Positions 20,167 to 27,950 of a DNA stretch of 64,000 nucleotides are shown here, piece by piece. The position numbers and the translations under genes were made by a program. How positions within the stretch are numbered: position 1 is the stretch's first letter; every line of letters starts with the position of its first letter. Under the pieces are notes generated by a model. That model worked only from the letters and a program-made list of their open reading frames with translations. It did no database searches and was not told where the DNA came from. This DNA is from Pichia kudriavzevii (Eukaryota; Ascomycota; Pichiomycetes; Pichiales; Pichiaceae). The DNA lies in assembly GCF_003054445.1 (NCBI RefSeq), contig NC_042509.1, positions 1,319,545-1,383,544 of the forward strand, read 5' to 3'.

Positions 20167-21051
20167 CTATAAACACTTATTGATCATTCCTTCTAGTACC
20201 TTAAACTCTGAATGCTTCCGCCAGCCAATAACGTTTCTCAGGTTACCTGAACTATCATTTCGTATTCCAATTGTCCATTCATTCCGATTCAAAAGCTCGG
20301 AAACCAATTTAGCTTGCGAGAAATACCCAAGTTCAAAGATAAACCCTTTAAATGACGGAAAGGGATTGATAATTTTGTCACATAGAGCTTCATAAAATTC
20401 CAGATCTCCAAGTAGAGCATCTGCAGGCTCATATTTGGAAACACTTGGTTCAACTTCTGGTCCATGTAAATCCCCTTCTGGTATATAGGGTGGATTACTC
20501 ACAAGAATATTGTTTCTAGCAGGATCTGCGATTACTGGATCCATCGGTAAGAACCCTTGCAGTAAATTGCCCTCTTTTATAGAAACTGGAATATTCAAAT
20601 CTACCTCATTTCTAATGGAGTTATCAGTAGACAGTTTTATTGCATCGTTTTTGTAATCAATCATATCAATTCTGCCAACTTTCACCAATTCAGATGCATA
20701 GCCGAGTCCGATGCACCCTGAACCGGTGCAATAATCAATTATTCTATCAATTTGTACATGTTGCAGCAAGCTTGCGGATTCCAAGACCCATTCCTCGGTA
20801 TCCAATCTTGGTATCAATACACCGGGTTTGCACATCAAATCAAGCTTACCGAAAGGTTGTGTACCAAGGATATACTGAAGTGGAACAAGTTGTGACCTTT
20901 TCTTAGATGCATTTATCCACTGAGATTGCGGGAGTTCTTTGGAAATCCACATCGCTTCTCTCCTTGCTTGTTCTAGAGGAAATGATTTAGATATTGTCCT
21001 CACCATCGATTCTATCAACAGCCGTGACATCTCTTGCCGGACCTTCATCAT
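20167..21051 (-). CDS. MTQ1: Mitochondrial release-factor glutamine methyltransferase
   Basis: PrmC/HemK-type N5-glutamine methyltransferase, expected to modify the GGQ motif of the mitochondrial release factor Mrf1. The catalytic signature NPPYIPEGDLHG is present, as is an AdoMet-binding segment IIDYCTGSGCIGLGYASEL. An N-terminal helical substrate-binding region carries PLQYILGTQPFG. 294 residues, similar to yeast Mtq1. Two adjacent ATGs open the gene (21051 and 21048). A second family member (Mtq2) modifies the cytosolic factor but is shorter and lacks the N-terminal domain, so MTQ1 is the better call. Confidence 0.9.
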   Translation of the reverse strand: MMKVRQEMSRLLIESMVRTISKSFPLEQARREAMWISKELPQSQWINASKKRSQLVPLQYILGTQPFGKLDLMCKPGVLIPRLDTEEWVLESASLLQHVQIDRIIDYCTGSGCIGLGYASELVKVGRIDMIDYKNDAIKLSTDNSIRNEVDLNIPVSIKEGNLLQGFLPMDPVIADPARNNILVSNPPYIPEGDLHGPEVEPSVSKYEPADALLGDLEFYEALCDKIINPFPSFKGFIFELGYFSQAKLVSELLNRNEWTIGIRNDSSGNLRNVIGWRKHSEFKVLEGMINKCL

Positions 21052-21274
21052 ACGCTGTGAAACTAAAGTACATCAGTGATGTAGAATTCAAGCAATTGTA
21101 AAAAAAACATAAAAAAAAAAAGTTATGCAGGGAGCATTTTCAGAGTGTAGGTTTGGAGCACAAATATATGGGCTTACTATATACATTTCGGCTAATTTCA
21201 ATAAATAGAAGTCGGTAAAATTACGATATATAATCATATATACAAGGGGAATTTATAGGAGATGCTCATAAGAG

Positions 21275-22714
21275 TTACATACCGTTCTTGACATAGTACA
21301 TGTAAGATCTTTCATGGATATCTTCATCAAAAGGAGAAATGACTTCAGATTCACCTGGTCGAGCAACTGGATCTCTCAAGTAAACTGCATGGCAGGTAGG
21401 AAATGAAATTTCAAGATGCTTAGGTAAGACCGCAAAAACAGGAAGAAATTGCCTTGGTTTCCATGGGGTAAAGTAACACTTTGATGGATCGGCCAAACCA
21501 AACATACCCTTTTGCCATGGTAGTCTCAAGAAATAACCACCCTTCTCTTCAACTTCGCTGAATGGTGGGATTGGGGGATGTTTCTTCAAGTTGTCACTCC
21601 AGATCTTAATCAATTCGTCTTCTGCTAATGGTTTCTCAGCGAAATCAACACGGATCTTTTCTAGATATTCGGTATGTAATTCAGACACTAAAGCTCTAAT
21701 CTTTTTAAAGTTTGAATCCTCATAAACTTCACCTACTGGCTTTCCGTCTTTGAAAGTTGGAATGATTTTATTAATCTCTTCCATTAGCTCCTTGTCGGTT
21801 CCTATTTTAGTAATCTTAGCTGGAAGCTGTTGATAAATTTGCAAAGCTTTAGAAGCAAGCTTATCACCGAACTGTTCCTTGAAAGAGTCTGGATTTTCCA
21901 CTGGAGTAGTTGAATCAAAGGGAATTGTTCTTATTATATCCTTCAAAACTGATTTCCTATCAATTGAGTTTTGGATTTCCTTCATCTTTTTCAATTTGTA
22001 GTCTTGCATATTCTTTTTTCTCTGTTCAATATCGGTAGAGACAAACGAGTTTTCTGTTAGAACGCCTGGAACTTCCAAATTTTTATAAAGAGAAGCCAGT
22101 TTCTTTTGCTTATCCATTTTCTTCTCCCAAACCTTTCTTGGATTTTGCTTCACCTCATTGACGTAGTTTTGCCACTTGATGACTTGAAATTTATCAATTT
22201 TGTAAGATTCTTTCAAACTTGGTTTCTTTGCACCCAAAGCCTCCAATACTCTATCTGGATCAACAGAAAAAATATCACCAGGACTTAAGGTATAGCTGGG
22301 GTGCTTAATTACAACACCGTTGACTTTAACATGTCCGTTTAAAATGAACTTTTTAGATTGTCTAACAGACGATGCAAATAAAGCCCTAAAAACCGCATAA
22401 TCCAATCTCTTTTCTAATGCAGCAAACGTTTGTAACACCATTGGAGTGGGTGGGACATTACCCTTCAAGGAAGCATCTAATTGTGCAACACCCTTTAACT
22501 TTTTCTCAAATAGTGTTTGCCATCTCTTTTCCTTGATATGTTCACCATGATAAGCTCTGGTTTCTTGTTTTGCAGCCCATTTTTGTTGGTACAATGTCAT
22601 GATCCTGAAATTTGGTTTGCTCTTTTTGTAAAGGTTGAACAAGTTATACTTGTTCATGGAAGGTCTGATTCTTCCACGAACCAAGGAGTTGAGGTTCTGT
22701 GCTCTTCTCGTCAT
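21275..22714 (-). CDS. NAM9: Mitochondrial small-subunit ribosomal protein uS4m
   Basis: Mitoribosomal S4 protein. 479 residues from the ATG at 22714 (MTRRAQNLNSLVRGRIRPSM); the frame extends six codons further, only to a GTG. An S4-type RNA-binding segment lies at about residues 100-165: RLDYAVFRALFASSVRQSKK then NGHVKVNGVVIKHPSY. A long Lys-rich insertion follows, and the yeast-specific C-terminus contains WKPRQFLPVFAVLPKHLEIS. Length matches S. cerevisiae Nam9 (486). Its promoter is shared with BST1 and contains two E-boxes. Confidence 0.93.
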   Translation of the reverse strand: MTRRAQNLNSLVRGRIRPSMNKYNLFNLYKKSKPNFRIMTLYQQKWAAKQETRAYHGEHIKEKRWQTLFEKKLKGVAQLDASLKGNVPPTPMVLQTFAALEKRLDYAVFRALFASSVRQSKKFILNGHVKVNGVVIKHPSYTLSPGDIFSVDPDRVLEALGAKKPSLKESYKIDKFQVIKWQNYVNEVKQNPRKVWEKKMDKQKKLASLYKNLEVPGVLTENSFVSTDIEQRKKNMQDYKLKKMKEIQNSIDRKSVLKDIIRTIPFDSTTPVENPDSFKEQFGDKLASKALQIYQQLPAKITKIGTDKELMEEINKIIPTFKDGKPVGEVYEDSNFKKIRALVSELHTEYLEKIRVDFAEKPLAEDELIKIWSDNLKKHPPIPPFSEVEEKGGYFLRLPWQKGMFGLADPSKCYFTPWKPRQFLPVFAVLPKHLEISFPTCHAVYLRDPVARPGESEVISPFDEDIHERSYMYYVKNGM

Positions 22715-23771
22715 TATGGCTCGATAATACACGTAAACTTCCTAGAAGGCAGAGTGATTTTAACCTTGTTATTCCGCAAACCAGTATTTTAGTCTTTAAT
22801 AATTAGATAATTGTCAATTTCATGATAAATCCCACACTGGAAAACGTTGGTGAGAAAAAAAAAAGGTGAACTAGATGGTGTTCAGACCGGGTAACACTGT
22901 CCTCCAGCAGTTTGAAGTTCATGGTATTTCATAACTCCAAATATTTACCATTTGAATGATTGCTACAGCTGGATGTCTGCCTCCGTTGGAGAAACCTCTG
23001 TTCAATGGTTAGCACATCAACCTATCTGGTTGCAAATGACCGGCTCAACTGTACACGACACGTGACCGCCACACATAAACATAATAAGTCACGTGATATA
23101 TTGGCGGAAGCGCACTTTCCATCATTATGAGAAAAATTTGATTAGAATCCCATAATGGTAACTGCCAAACAAGAAAAGTAAATAATATAAAGAAGTTGGT
23201 GATATCCAACTGCTGCAACGGGAGTTTCTACCGCGAGTTCTCTCCCGAAGCCAAGGGCAGGTTTACGGCCAGTTAGTAAGAGAGAGAGAAGCCACCCAAT
23301 TGAGGAGTGTTGTCGTCGACTAAAGGATACTATAACAGAGAATAAGAAGGCATCTTGTTTCATTACTTGTGATTTGTTCAACATCTGTATCAGTAAATCC
23401 TGCTTTTTTTATTTCCTTTTCGAAAAACTGGCAAATTAGAACCCAATCCACCGAAAGTTATTGCATTTAGTCTTGTGTTTTCCGTTTCCCTTTTCACATT
23501 TTACTTCCTACGTCTACTTGTTGTCATTACTATTATCCCTGCTATTATTACATCACTATATTTGCTGTTCTTGTTCGTTTTCTGATTTTCTTTACTACTT
23601 TTTTTTCTGAATACTATCCGAAGTTACAAATTGACTGCCCCATTAAATTACCTCACTGACATTCACGTTTGAGGTACTCTCCACAAAAGCTCTTTAAGAC
23701 TCCTTCCTTTTCAAAGATACATATAAAGATACAAATCGAAACACAAATAAGGAAAACGAAAAAGAAAAAAA
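22715..23771. other. Divergent NAM9-BST1 intergenic region
   Basis: Just over 1 kb, unusually long for this window. It holds two CACGTG boxes near 23060-23095 and T/C-rich promoter sequence close to BST1. A minus-strand ATG frame at 23142-23384 contains a perfect TACTAAC but has no recognisable product. No tRNA or conserved RNA seen. Confidence 0.6.
23059..23096. promoter_or_regulatory. Two E-boxes (Cbf1-type), one in TCACGTGA context
   Basis: CACGTG at 23059-23064 and again at 23090-23095. The second sits in GTCACGTGAT, the preferred context of Cbf1. They lie about 350 bp upstream of NAM9 and 680 bp upstream of BST1. The spacing of 31 bp is about three helical turns. Function is inferred from the motif only. 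Confidence 0.5.
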
Positions 23772-26700
23772 ATGACACCTGCCAAGCCCTCAATGTCAAC
23801 AGATACTGATAATTCTACAAACAGTGATGGAACGGATACTAAAGACTTCTTCAATGATATACTACCGTCCACAACTAACTATTTGATTCTCATTGGCTCA
23901 TCAATAGTTGGATTTGTTCTCTTGATTGCAATTACTCTAAGTTTTTTTAAGCCTTTTGACGGACCCGATGTTCCTAACTGTAAAGGTGTTTACATGTCTC
24001 CTGCTTACGCCAAAGTCCATGCGTTTGATTCTACACATACCAGATTTGCTTCCAAATACTCGCTATACTTGTATAGAGAACAGGGTAAAGATTCCATGCC
24101 AGGAGAGTCCTCGGAATTCTATTTATCCGGTACTCCCGTGTTATTTATTCCTGGTAATGCGGGTAGCTACAAACAAGTCAGATCCATAGCTGCTGAAACT
24201 GCAACCCAGTTTTTTGACAAAAGCTCTTATGTTACATCCCAAAATTCGAACGCCAATAATGTGGACTTCTTTACTGCAGATTTTAATGAAGATTTTACGG
24301 CATTTCATGGTAGAACCATGTTGGATCAGTCCGAATATTTAAATGATGCAGTTAAATTCATCCTGTCACTCTATGACTCAAACTCCTCGAACACCTCTCC
24401 AACATCAGTCATCCTACTGGGTCATTCAATGGGTGGAATTGTTGCCAGGGTAATGTTGAGCCTGCCCAATTATTTGGAGGGTTCTGTCAATACCATTATA
24501 ACCTTGTCAACCCCGCATAATGCGGCGCCTACAACCTTCGATGGTGATTTGTTAAATGTTTACAAATTGACTGATGACTTCTGGAGGAATGGTTTTAGTC
24601 ATGACGTAAGTACCCTTTCCACTAAAATGGCCACTATAGCAAGAAGAAGACTAGAAAATGTTTCCTTGATTTCTATTACTGGTGGTGTTCTAGACACAAC
24701 ACTACCAACTGATTATACTTCATTGACAGGCCTAGTGCCATCAAATCATGGGTTTTCAGTTTCCACAACAGGTATCCCAGGAGTGTGGACTCCTATTGAT
24801 CATTTGGCCATTGTGTGGTGTGACCAATTGAGGAAAGTTTTGGCAAAGACGATTCTACAAATAATAGACGTCAACTCACCAAGTCAAACATATCCTTTAG
24901 AAAAGAGAATGGAAATATTCAAGTCTAATCTATTGCCTGGTTTTGATAAGTTTTTGGATATAATGAAATACACCAACATCCAACACAACCTACCTTTCAA
25001 GTTGAAGATTGATTTGAAGCAGCTAAAAGATTCTATTAATGAGCGGTTTTTCCAGCTACCTCGAAAAAACGCAAAGAGAGATATAGCAGGCTTTCCCCCA
25101 ATTCATTTGTTCAATATTCCTAGAAAAGAGAGCTCCAAGTTTAATTTTATTAGTTCGATCAAACCCACAATGATTGATAAAATTACTTCTTCGGTAGAAT
25201 TGTCACTACTTCTTTGCCGCTCAATTTTAAGTGATGTGGGTAAGGCTAGTGCAAAACGCAATTTTAGGAAGGTGTTTGACTATACAACCGATATAACCCA
25301 GCAGTATGCTGAATTAGAATGTATTGATGTCAGTGAGTACATTTATGTGGTTCCTAAGTCATATTCCAGTAATAACGAACATTCAAATGAACCAACCGAT
25401 GTCTATTATTCTTTGGAAATTCCTTCGAATATCTTATCGTATTTTTCAAGTATTGTTATTGTGGAGCCAAAGACTATATTAACAGAATCTAGTGAAAATT
25501 TTGTTCTGGCAGATTTACATTCCGAAAGTTCCAGTGCTTTGACATTGGGAGACTCAAGTTTATGGAAATTGATTACAAGGGGTAACGATTTGACCATTCC
25601 TGCACACCGGCCAATAATAATTGATATTAACGTTCCCTCAATGAAGTCAAGTTTGTTGGCTTATAGACTAGACGTAAGGTATGCAAAGTCTAGCAATGAA
25701 AAGTTTTCGCCTCTGATTAGTCAAACGATCAAAGGTGAAACAAAATGGCATATAAATATTGACGATGATAAAATAATTACATCGATCATTAATGGTGACT
25801 CTCCTTATACACCATTCATTGTTGATGATCCTGAGTCTCATACTAGATTTAAAGTCTTTAGTGACTCGTTCTCATCAGATCAACTCATGGATATCTATAT
25901 AACAGTTGATTGGTTCCAAAGTCTGAAATTACTGGTTCTAAAGTACAGGTTATCTGTTGTCGGGTTCCCTCTTTTCTTCACGCTATTGGTTATCACATTA
26001 CAGTTTCGATATTACTCTAAAACAAACTTGTATCCTTCTTTCGGTGAAACAATGCTTTCTGTGTGTGACTATAGAGTTGTTACAGGTTTGGTAATTTTTT
26101 TTTCTTTCTTGTCGAAACTGACATCCTCAAATTCACTTTTCAACAAATTCATTGAATTCATGGATCCGGTTGAAAGGAATGAATTACATTTGATGGAAAA
26201 GATTGAAAATGCCGAAGTTCGTCTTAATGTCAGCTTTATGAGCATCGAGGAACCGTCGTTGTGGTTCTATGGAGTTTTTGTTTTATTTATATCCATTGGC
26301 TTGAACTTTCTCTTGTACAACTTGATCTTATTAGTAATCAAATGTCTCATTTATCTATCAGAGCTTGGGTTGCTTCAGGGAATAACTTCAAATATCCATT
26401 CATTTCCTAACCAAAGGAAGACAATAGGTATAATTACATTGCTATTTCTCGTGTTGCTCTATCTACCTTACCAATTTGCATTTGTGGTATGTGTTTTAAC
26501 TCAACTGTTCTCAACTTTAAAATTATTCTTGAGCAATACCAAATTGAACTCTTACCATACTTCATATAAAAATTTTGATGATTATAAAGGAAAAAAGGAC
26601 AGTGTACCAGATAATGAGTCAAATGAAAAGGCTGTCGTTTCTAATAAGGCACTATACTTTGTCGATAACTTTAAGAATTTCAACTTGTCCTTATTAATAT

Positions 26701-27083
26701 TGATGCTTTGGTTAGTTCCAATCAATGTTCCAGTATTGGTTGTTTGGCTGCATGATATTTCACTTAAATGGAGAACACCTTTTTCTTCGCACCACAATAT
26801 ACTAGCAATTCTCCCTATTATTTATTTAGTTCAGGCTTTAAACCAAGGCTTTATGGTACCACGACCAACGAAAAGGTTCAATGTCTTTTTCACTAAAGTG
26901 ATTTTGTTCTATTTTGCATTCTACTGCCTTTTTTTTGGAACTAGACATCTTTATTTATTGCATAGTTTATTTGATGCAATATGCACGTGGTTTTTAATCT
27001 TGTACATTCAAGGCTGGGGAAATGGATCGCTGGAAAATATAAGGACCATAACCATCATCAAAAATGAAACAAAAATTCACTGA
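23772..27083 (+). CDS. BST1: GPI inositol deacylase
   Basis: ER membrane hydrolase that removes the acyl chain from the inositol of GPI anchors, a quality-control step for export of GPI proteins. 1103 residues. A short cytosolic N-terminus precedes a membrane segment at about 37-57 (YLILIGSSIVGFVLLIAITL). The lumenal lipase domain has FIPGNAGSYKQVRS and the nucleophile elbow GHSMGG near residue 218. Several hydrophobic helices fill the C-terminal third (from about 720). The ATG at 23772 follows an A-rich leader. Length agrees with S. cerevisiae Bst1 (1029) allowing for loops. Converges on REV7 with 53 bp between stops. Confidence 0.95.
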   Translation: MTPAKPSMSTDTDNSTNSDGTDTKDFFNDILPSTTNYLILIGSSIVGFVLLIAITLSFFKPFDGPDVPNCKGVYMSPAYAKVHAFDSTHTRFASKYSLYLYREQGKDSMPGESSEFYLSGTPVLFIPGNAGSYKQVRSIAAETATQFFDKSSYVTSQNSNANNVDFFTADFNEDFTAFHGRTMLDQSEYLNDAVKFILSLYDSNSSNTSPTSVILLGHSMGGIVARVMLSLPNYLEGSVNTIITLSTPHNAAPTTFDGDLLNVYKLTDDFWRNGFSHDVSTLSTKMATIARRRLENVSLISITGGVLDTTLPTDYTSLTGLVPSNHGFSVSTTGIPGVWTPIDHLAIVWCDQLRKVLAKTILQIIDVNSPSQTYPLEKRMEIFKSNLLPGFDKFLDIMKYTNIQHNLPFKLKIDLKQLKDSINERFFQLPRKNAKRDIAGFPPIHLFNIPRKESSKFNFISSIKPTMIDKITSSVELSLLLCRSILSDVGKASAKRNFRKVFDYTTDITQQYAELECIDVSEYIYVVPKSYSSNNEHSNEPTDVYYSLEIPSNILSYFSSIVIVEPKTILTESSENFVLADLHSESSSALTLGDSSLWKLITRGNDLTIPAHRPIIIDINVPSMKSSLLAYRLDVRYAKSSNEKFSPLISQTIKGETKWHINIDDDKIITSIINGDSPYTPFIVDDPESHTRFKVFSDSFSSDQLMDIYITVDWFQSLKLLVLKYRLSVVGFPLFFTLLVITLQFRYYSKTNLYPSFGETMLSVCDYRVVTGLVIFFSFLSKLTSSNSLFNKFIEFMDPVERNELHLMEKIENAEVRLNVSFMSIEEPSLWFYGVFVLFISIGLNFLLYNLILLVIKCLIYLSELGLLQGITSNIHSFPNQRKTIGIITLLFLVLLYLPYQFAFVVCVLTQLFSTLKLFLSNTKLNSYHTSYKNFDDYKGKKDSVPDNESNEKAVVSNKALYFVDNFKNFNLSLLILMLWLVPINVPVLVVWLHDISLKWRTPFSSHHNILAILPIIYLVQALNQGFMVPRPTKRFNVFFTKVILFYFAFYCLFFGTRHLYLLHSLFDAICTWFLILYIQGWGNGSLENIRTITIIKNETKIH

Positions 27084-27136
27084 TTGTGTCTTTAAAATCT
27101 AATGAAAATTGTATAATATATCTGTAACTTATTTAA

Positions 27137-27835
27137 TCAATAACCGGCGATATAGCCTTCGATATTTAAATATCGCAATTTAACCTCTTTAAAAGATTTG
27201 ATTTTGACGTCTTTGAATGCCAGAGAATTTTCCCTGTTATCTTCGTCGTATGTTCTTTCTAGAATCCATTTATCATCTTTACTCATCTCAACATCGTCGG
27301 TTGTAGAAACTAAAATCTTGAAGTTGCCAGCTTCTTTTAATGGTTGTTTCTCTATTAAATTAAGCTCCTGAATAACCGAAAATAGAAAGCTTTTCAAGTT
27401 ATTTATTAACAGGAACGAATCGAATGAGAATTGTGACTCTCCGTACTCTAAGAACTGTGTATCATTCTTCAATTGTTCAAATAGTAAAGAGTTTCTGAAA
27501 CTAAATCCAACAGAGTATTTTTTGCTATCAGCTTCATAAACTTCAATGTACAGCTTCAAAAGTATTCCCTCATTGGCCATCTTTCTCAAGTTACTCATAA
27601 GTTCATCTGTGTATCCAATTACTGCTGGATGCCGAGATGAATATACCTGTAACTGATAAAACATGTATTCTGAAAATGATTCATGAGGGTACACCTCTAA
27701 ATGATACCATATTTGCTCTATAGTCACTCGAATAAACGATAGGAATGTATCTATTGCTTTAGTGGGGCTAATCTTATCAGCTGCCATGGTGTTTCCTGGA
27801 TACTCGTGCACATTGAAGAAAGGGCTACATTTCAT
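27137..27835 (-). CDS. REV7: DNA polymerase zeta HORMA subunit Rev7
   Basis: Accessory subunit of the translesion polymerase zeta (with Rev3). A single HORMA domain fills most of the protein; the YPHESF and RHPAVIGYTDELM segments near the start match the conserved Rev7 pattern YPxxSF and RHPALxxYIxEL. The first ATG is at 27835 (MKCSPFFNVHEYPG, 232 residues). A second ATG at 27787 (MAADKISPTKAIDT) begins just where the HORMA fold does and would give 216 residues; it is an equally good start. The frame above 27835 has only TTG. Divergent from PMS1 with about 115 bp between ATGs, sharing one MluI cell-cycle box. Confidence 0.85.
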   Translation of the reverse strand: MKCSPFFNVHEYPGNTMAADKISPTKAIDTFLSFIRVTIEQIWYHLEVYPHESFSEYMFYQLQVYSSRHPAVIGYTDELMSNLRKMANEGILLKLYIEVYEADSKKYSVGFSFRNSLLFEQLKNDTQFLEYGESQFSFDSFLLINNLKSFLFSVIQELNLIEKQPLKEAGNFKILVSTTDDVEMSKDDKWILERTYDEDNRENSLAFKDVKIKSFKEVKLRYLNIEGYIAGY

Positions 27836-27865
27836 ACGCAAATCAATGAGCCTCTAAAAAAGCAA

Positions 27866-27871
27866 ACGCGT
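27866..27871. promoter_or_regulatory. MluI cell-cycle box (MCB) shared by REV7 and PMS1
   Basis: A perfect palindromic ACGCGT in the 115-bp gap between the REV7 and PMS1 start codons, 31 bp from the REV7 ATG and 80 bp from the PMS1 ATG. MCBs bind MBF (Mbp1-Swi6) and drive G1/S expression of replication and repair genes in yeasts. Confidence 0.6.
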
Positions 27872-27895
27872 TCAACAATTTTTGATCGACAAGAG

Positions 27896-27936
27896 ATGAA
27901 CGTTGCTGCACCATGATGGTAGTAGCACTAAGATAA
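27896..27936 (+). promoter_or_regulatory. Two overlapping short upstream ORFs before PMS1
   Basis: An ATG at 27896 opens a six-codon frame stopping at 27916. A second ATG at 27913 opens a seven-codon frame stopping at 27936. Both are out of frame with PMS1 and end 14 bp or more before its ATG at 27951. They matter only if transcription starts upstream of 27896, which cannot be read from sequence. Confidence 0.45.
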
Positions 27937-27950
27937 GAGCTACTCTAGGC

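Noticed and set aside
23142-23384. Minus-strand 80-codon ATG frame with a perfect TACTAAC (23272-23278), possible spliced gene
   Set aside because: No consensus GTATGT donor in a sensible place and neither the open frame nor spliced versions give a recognisable protein.
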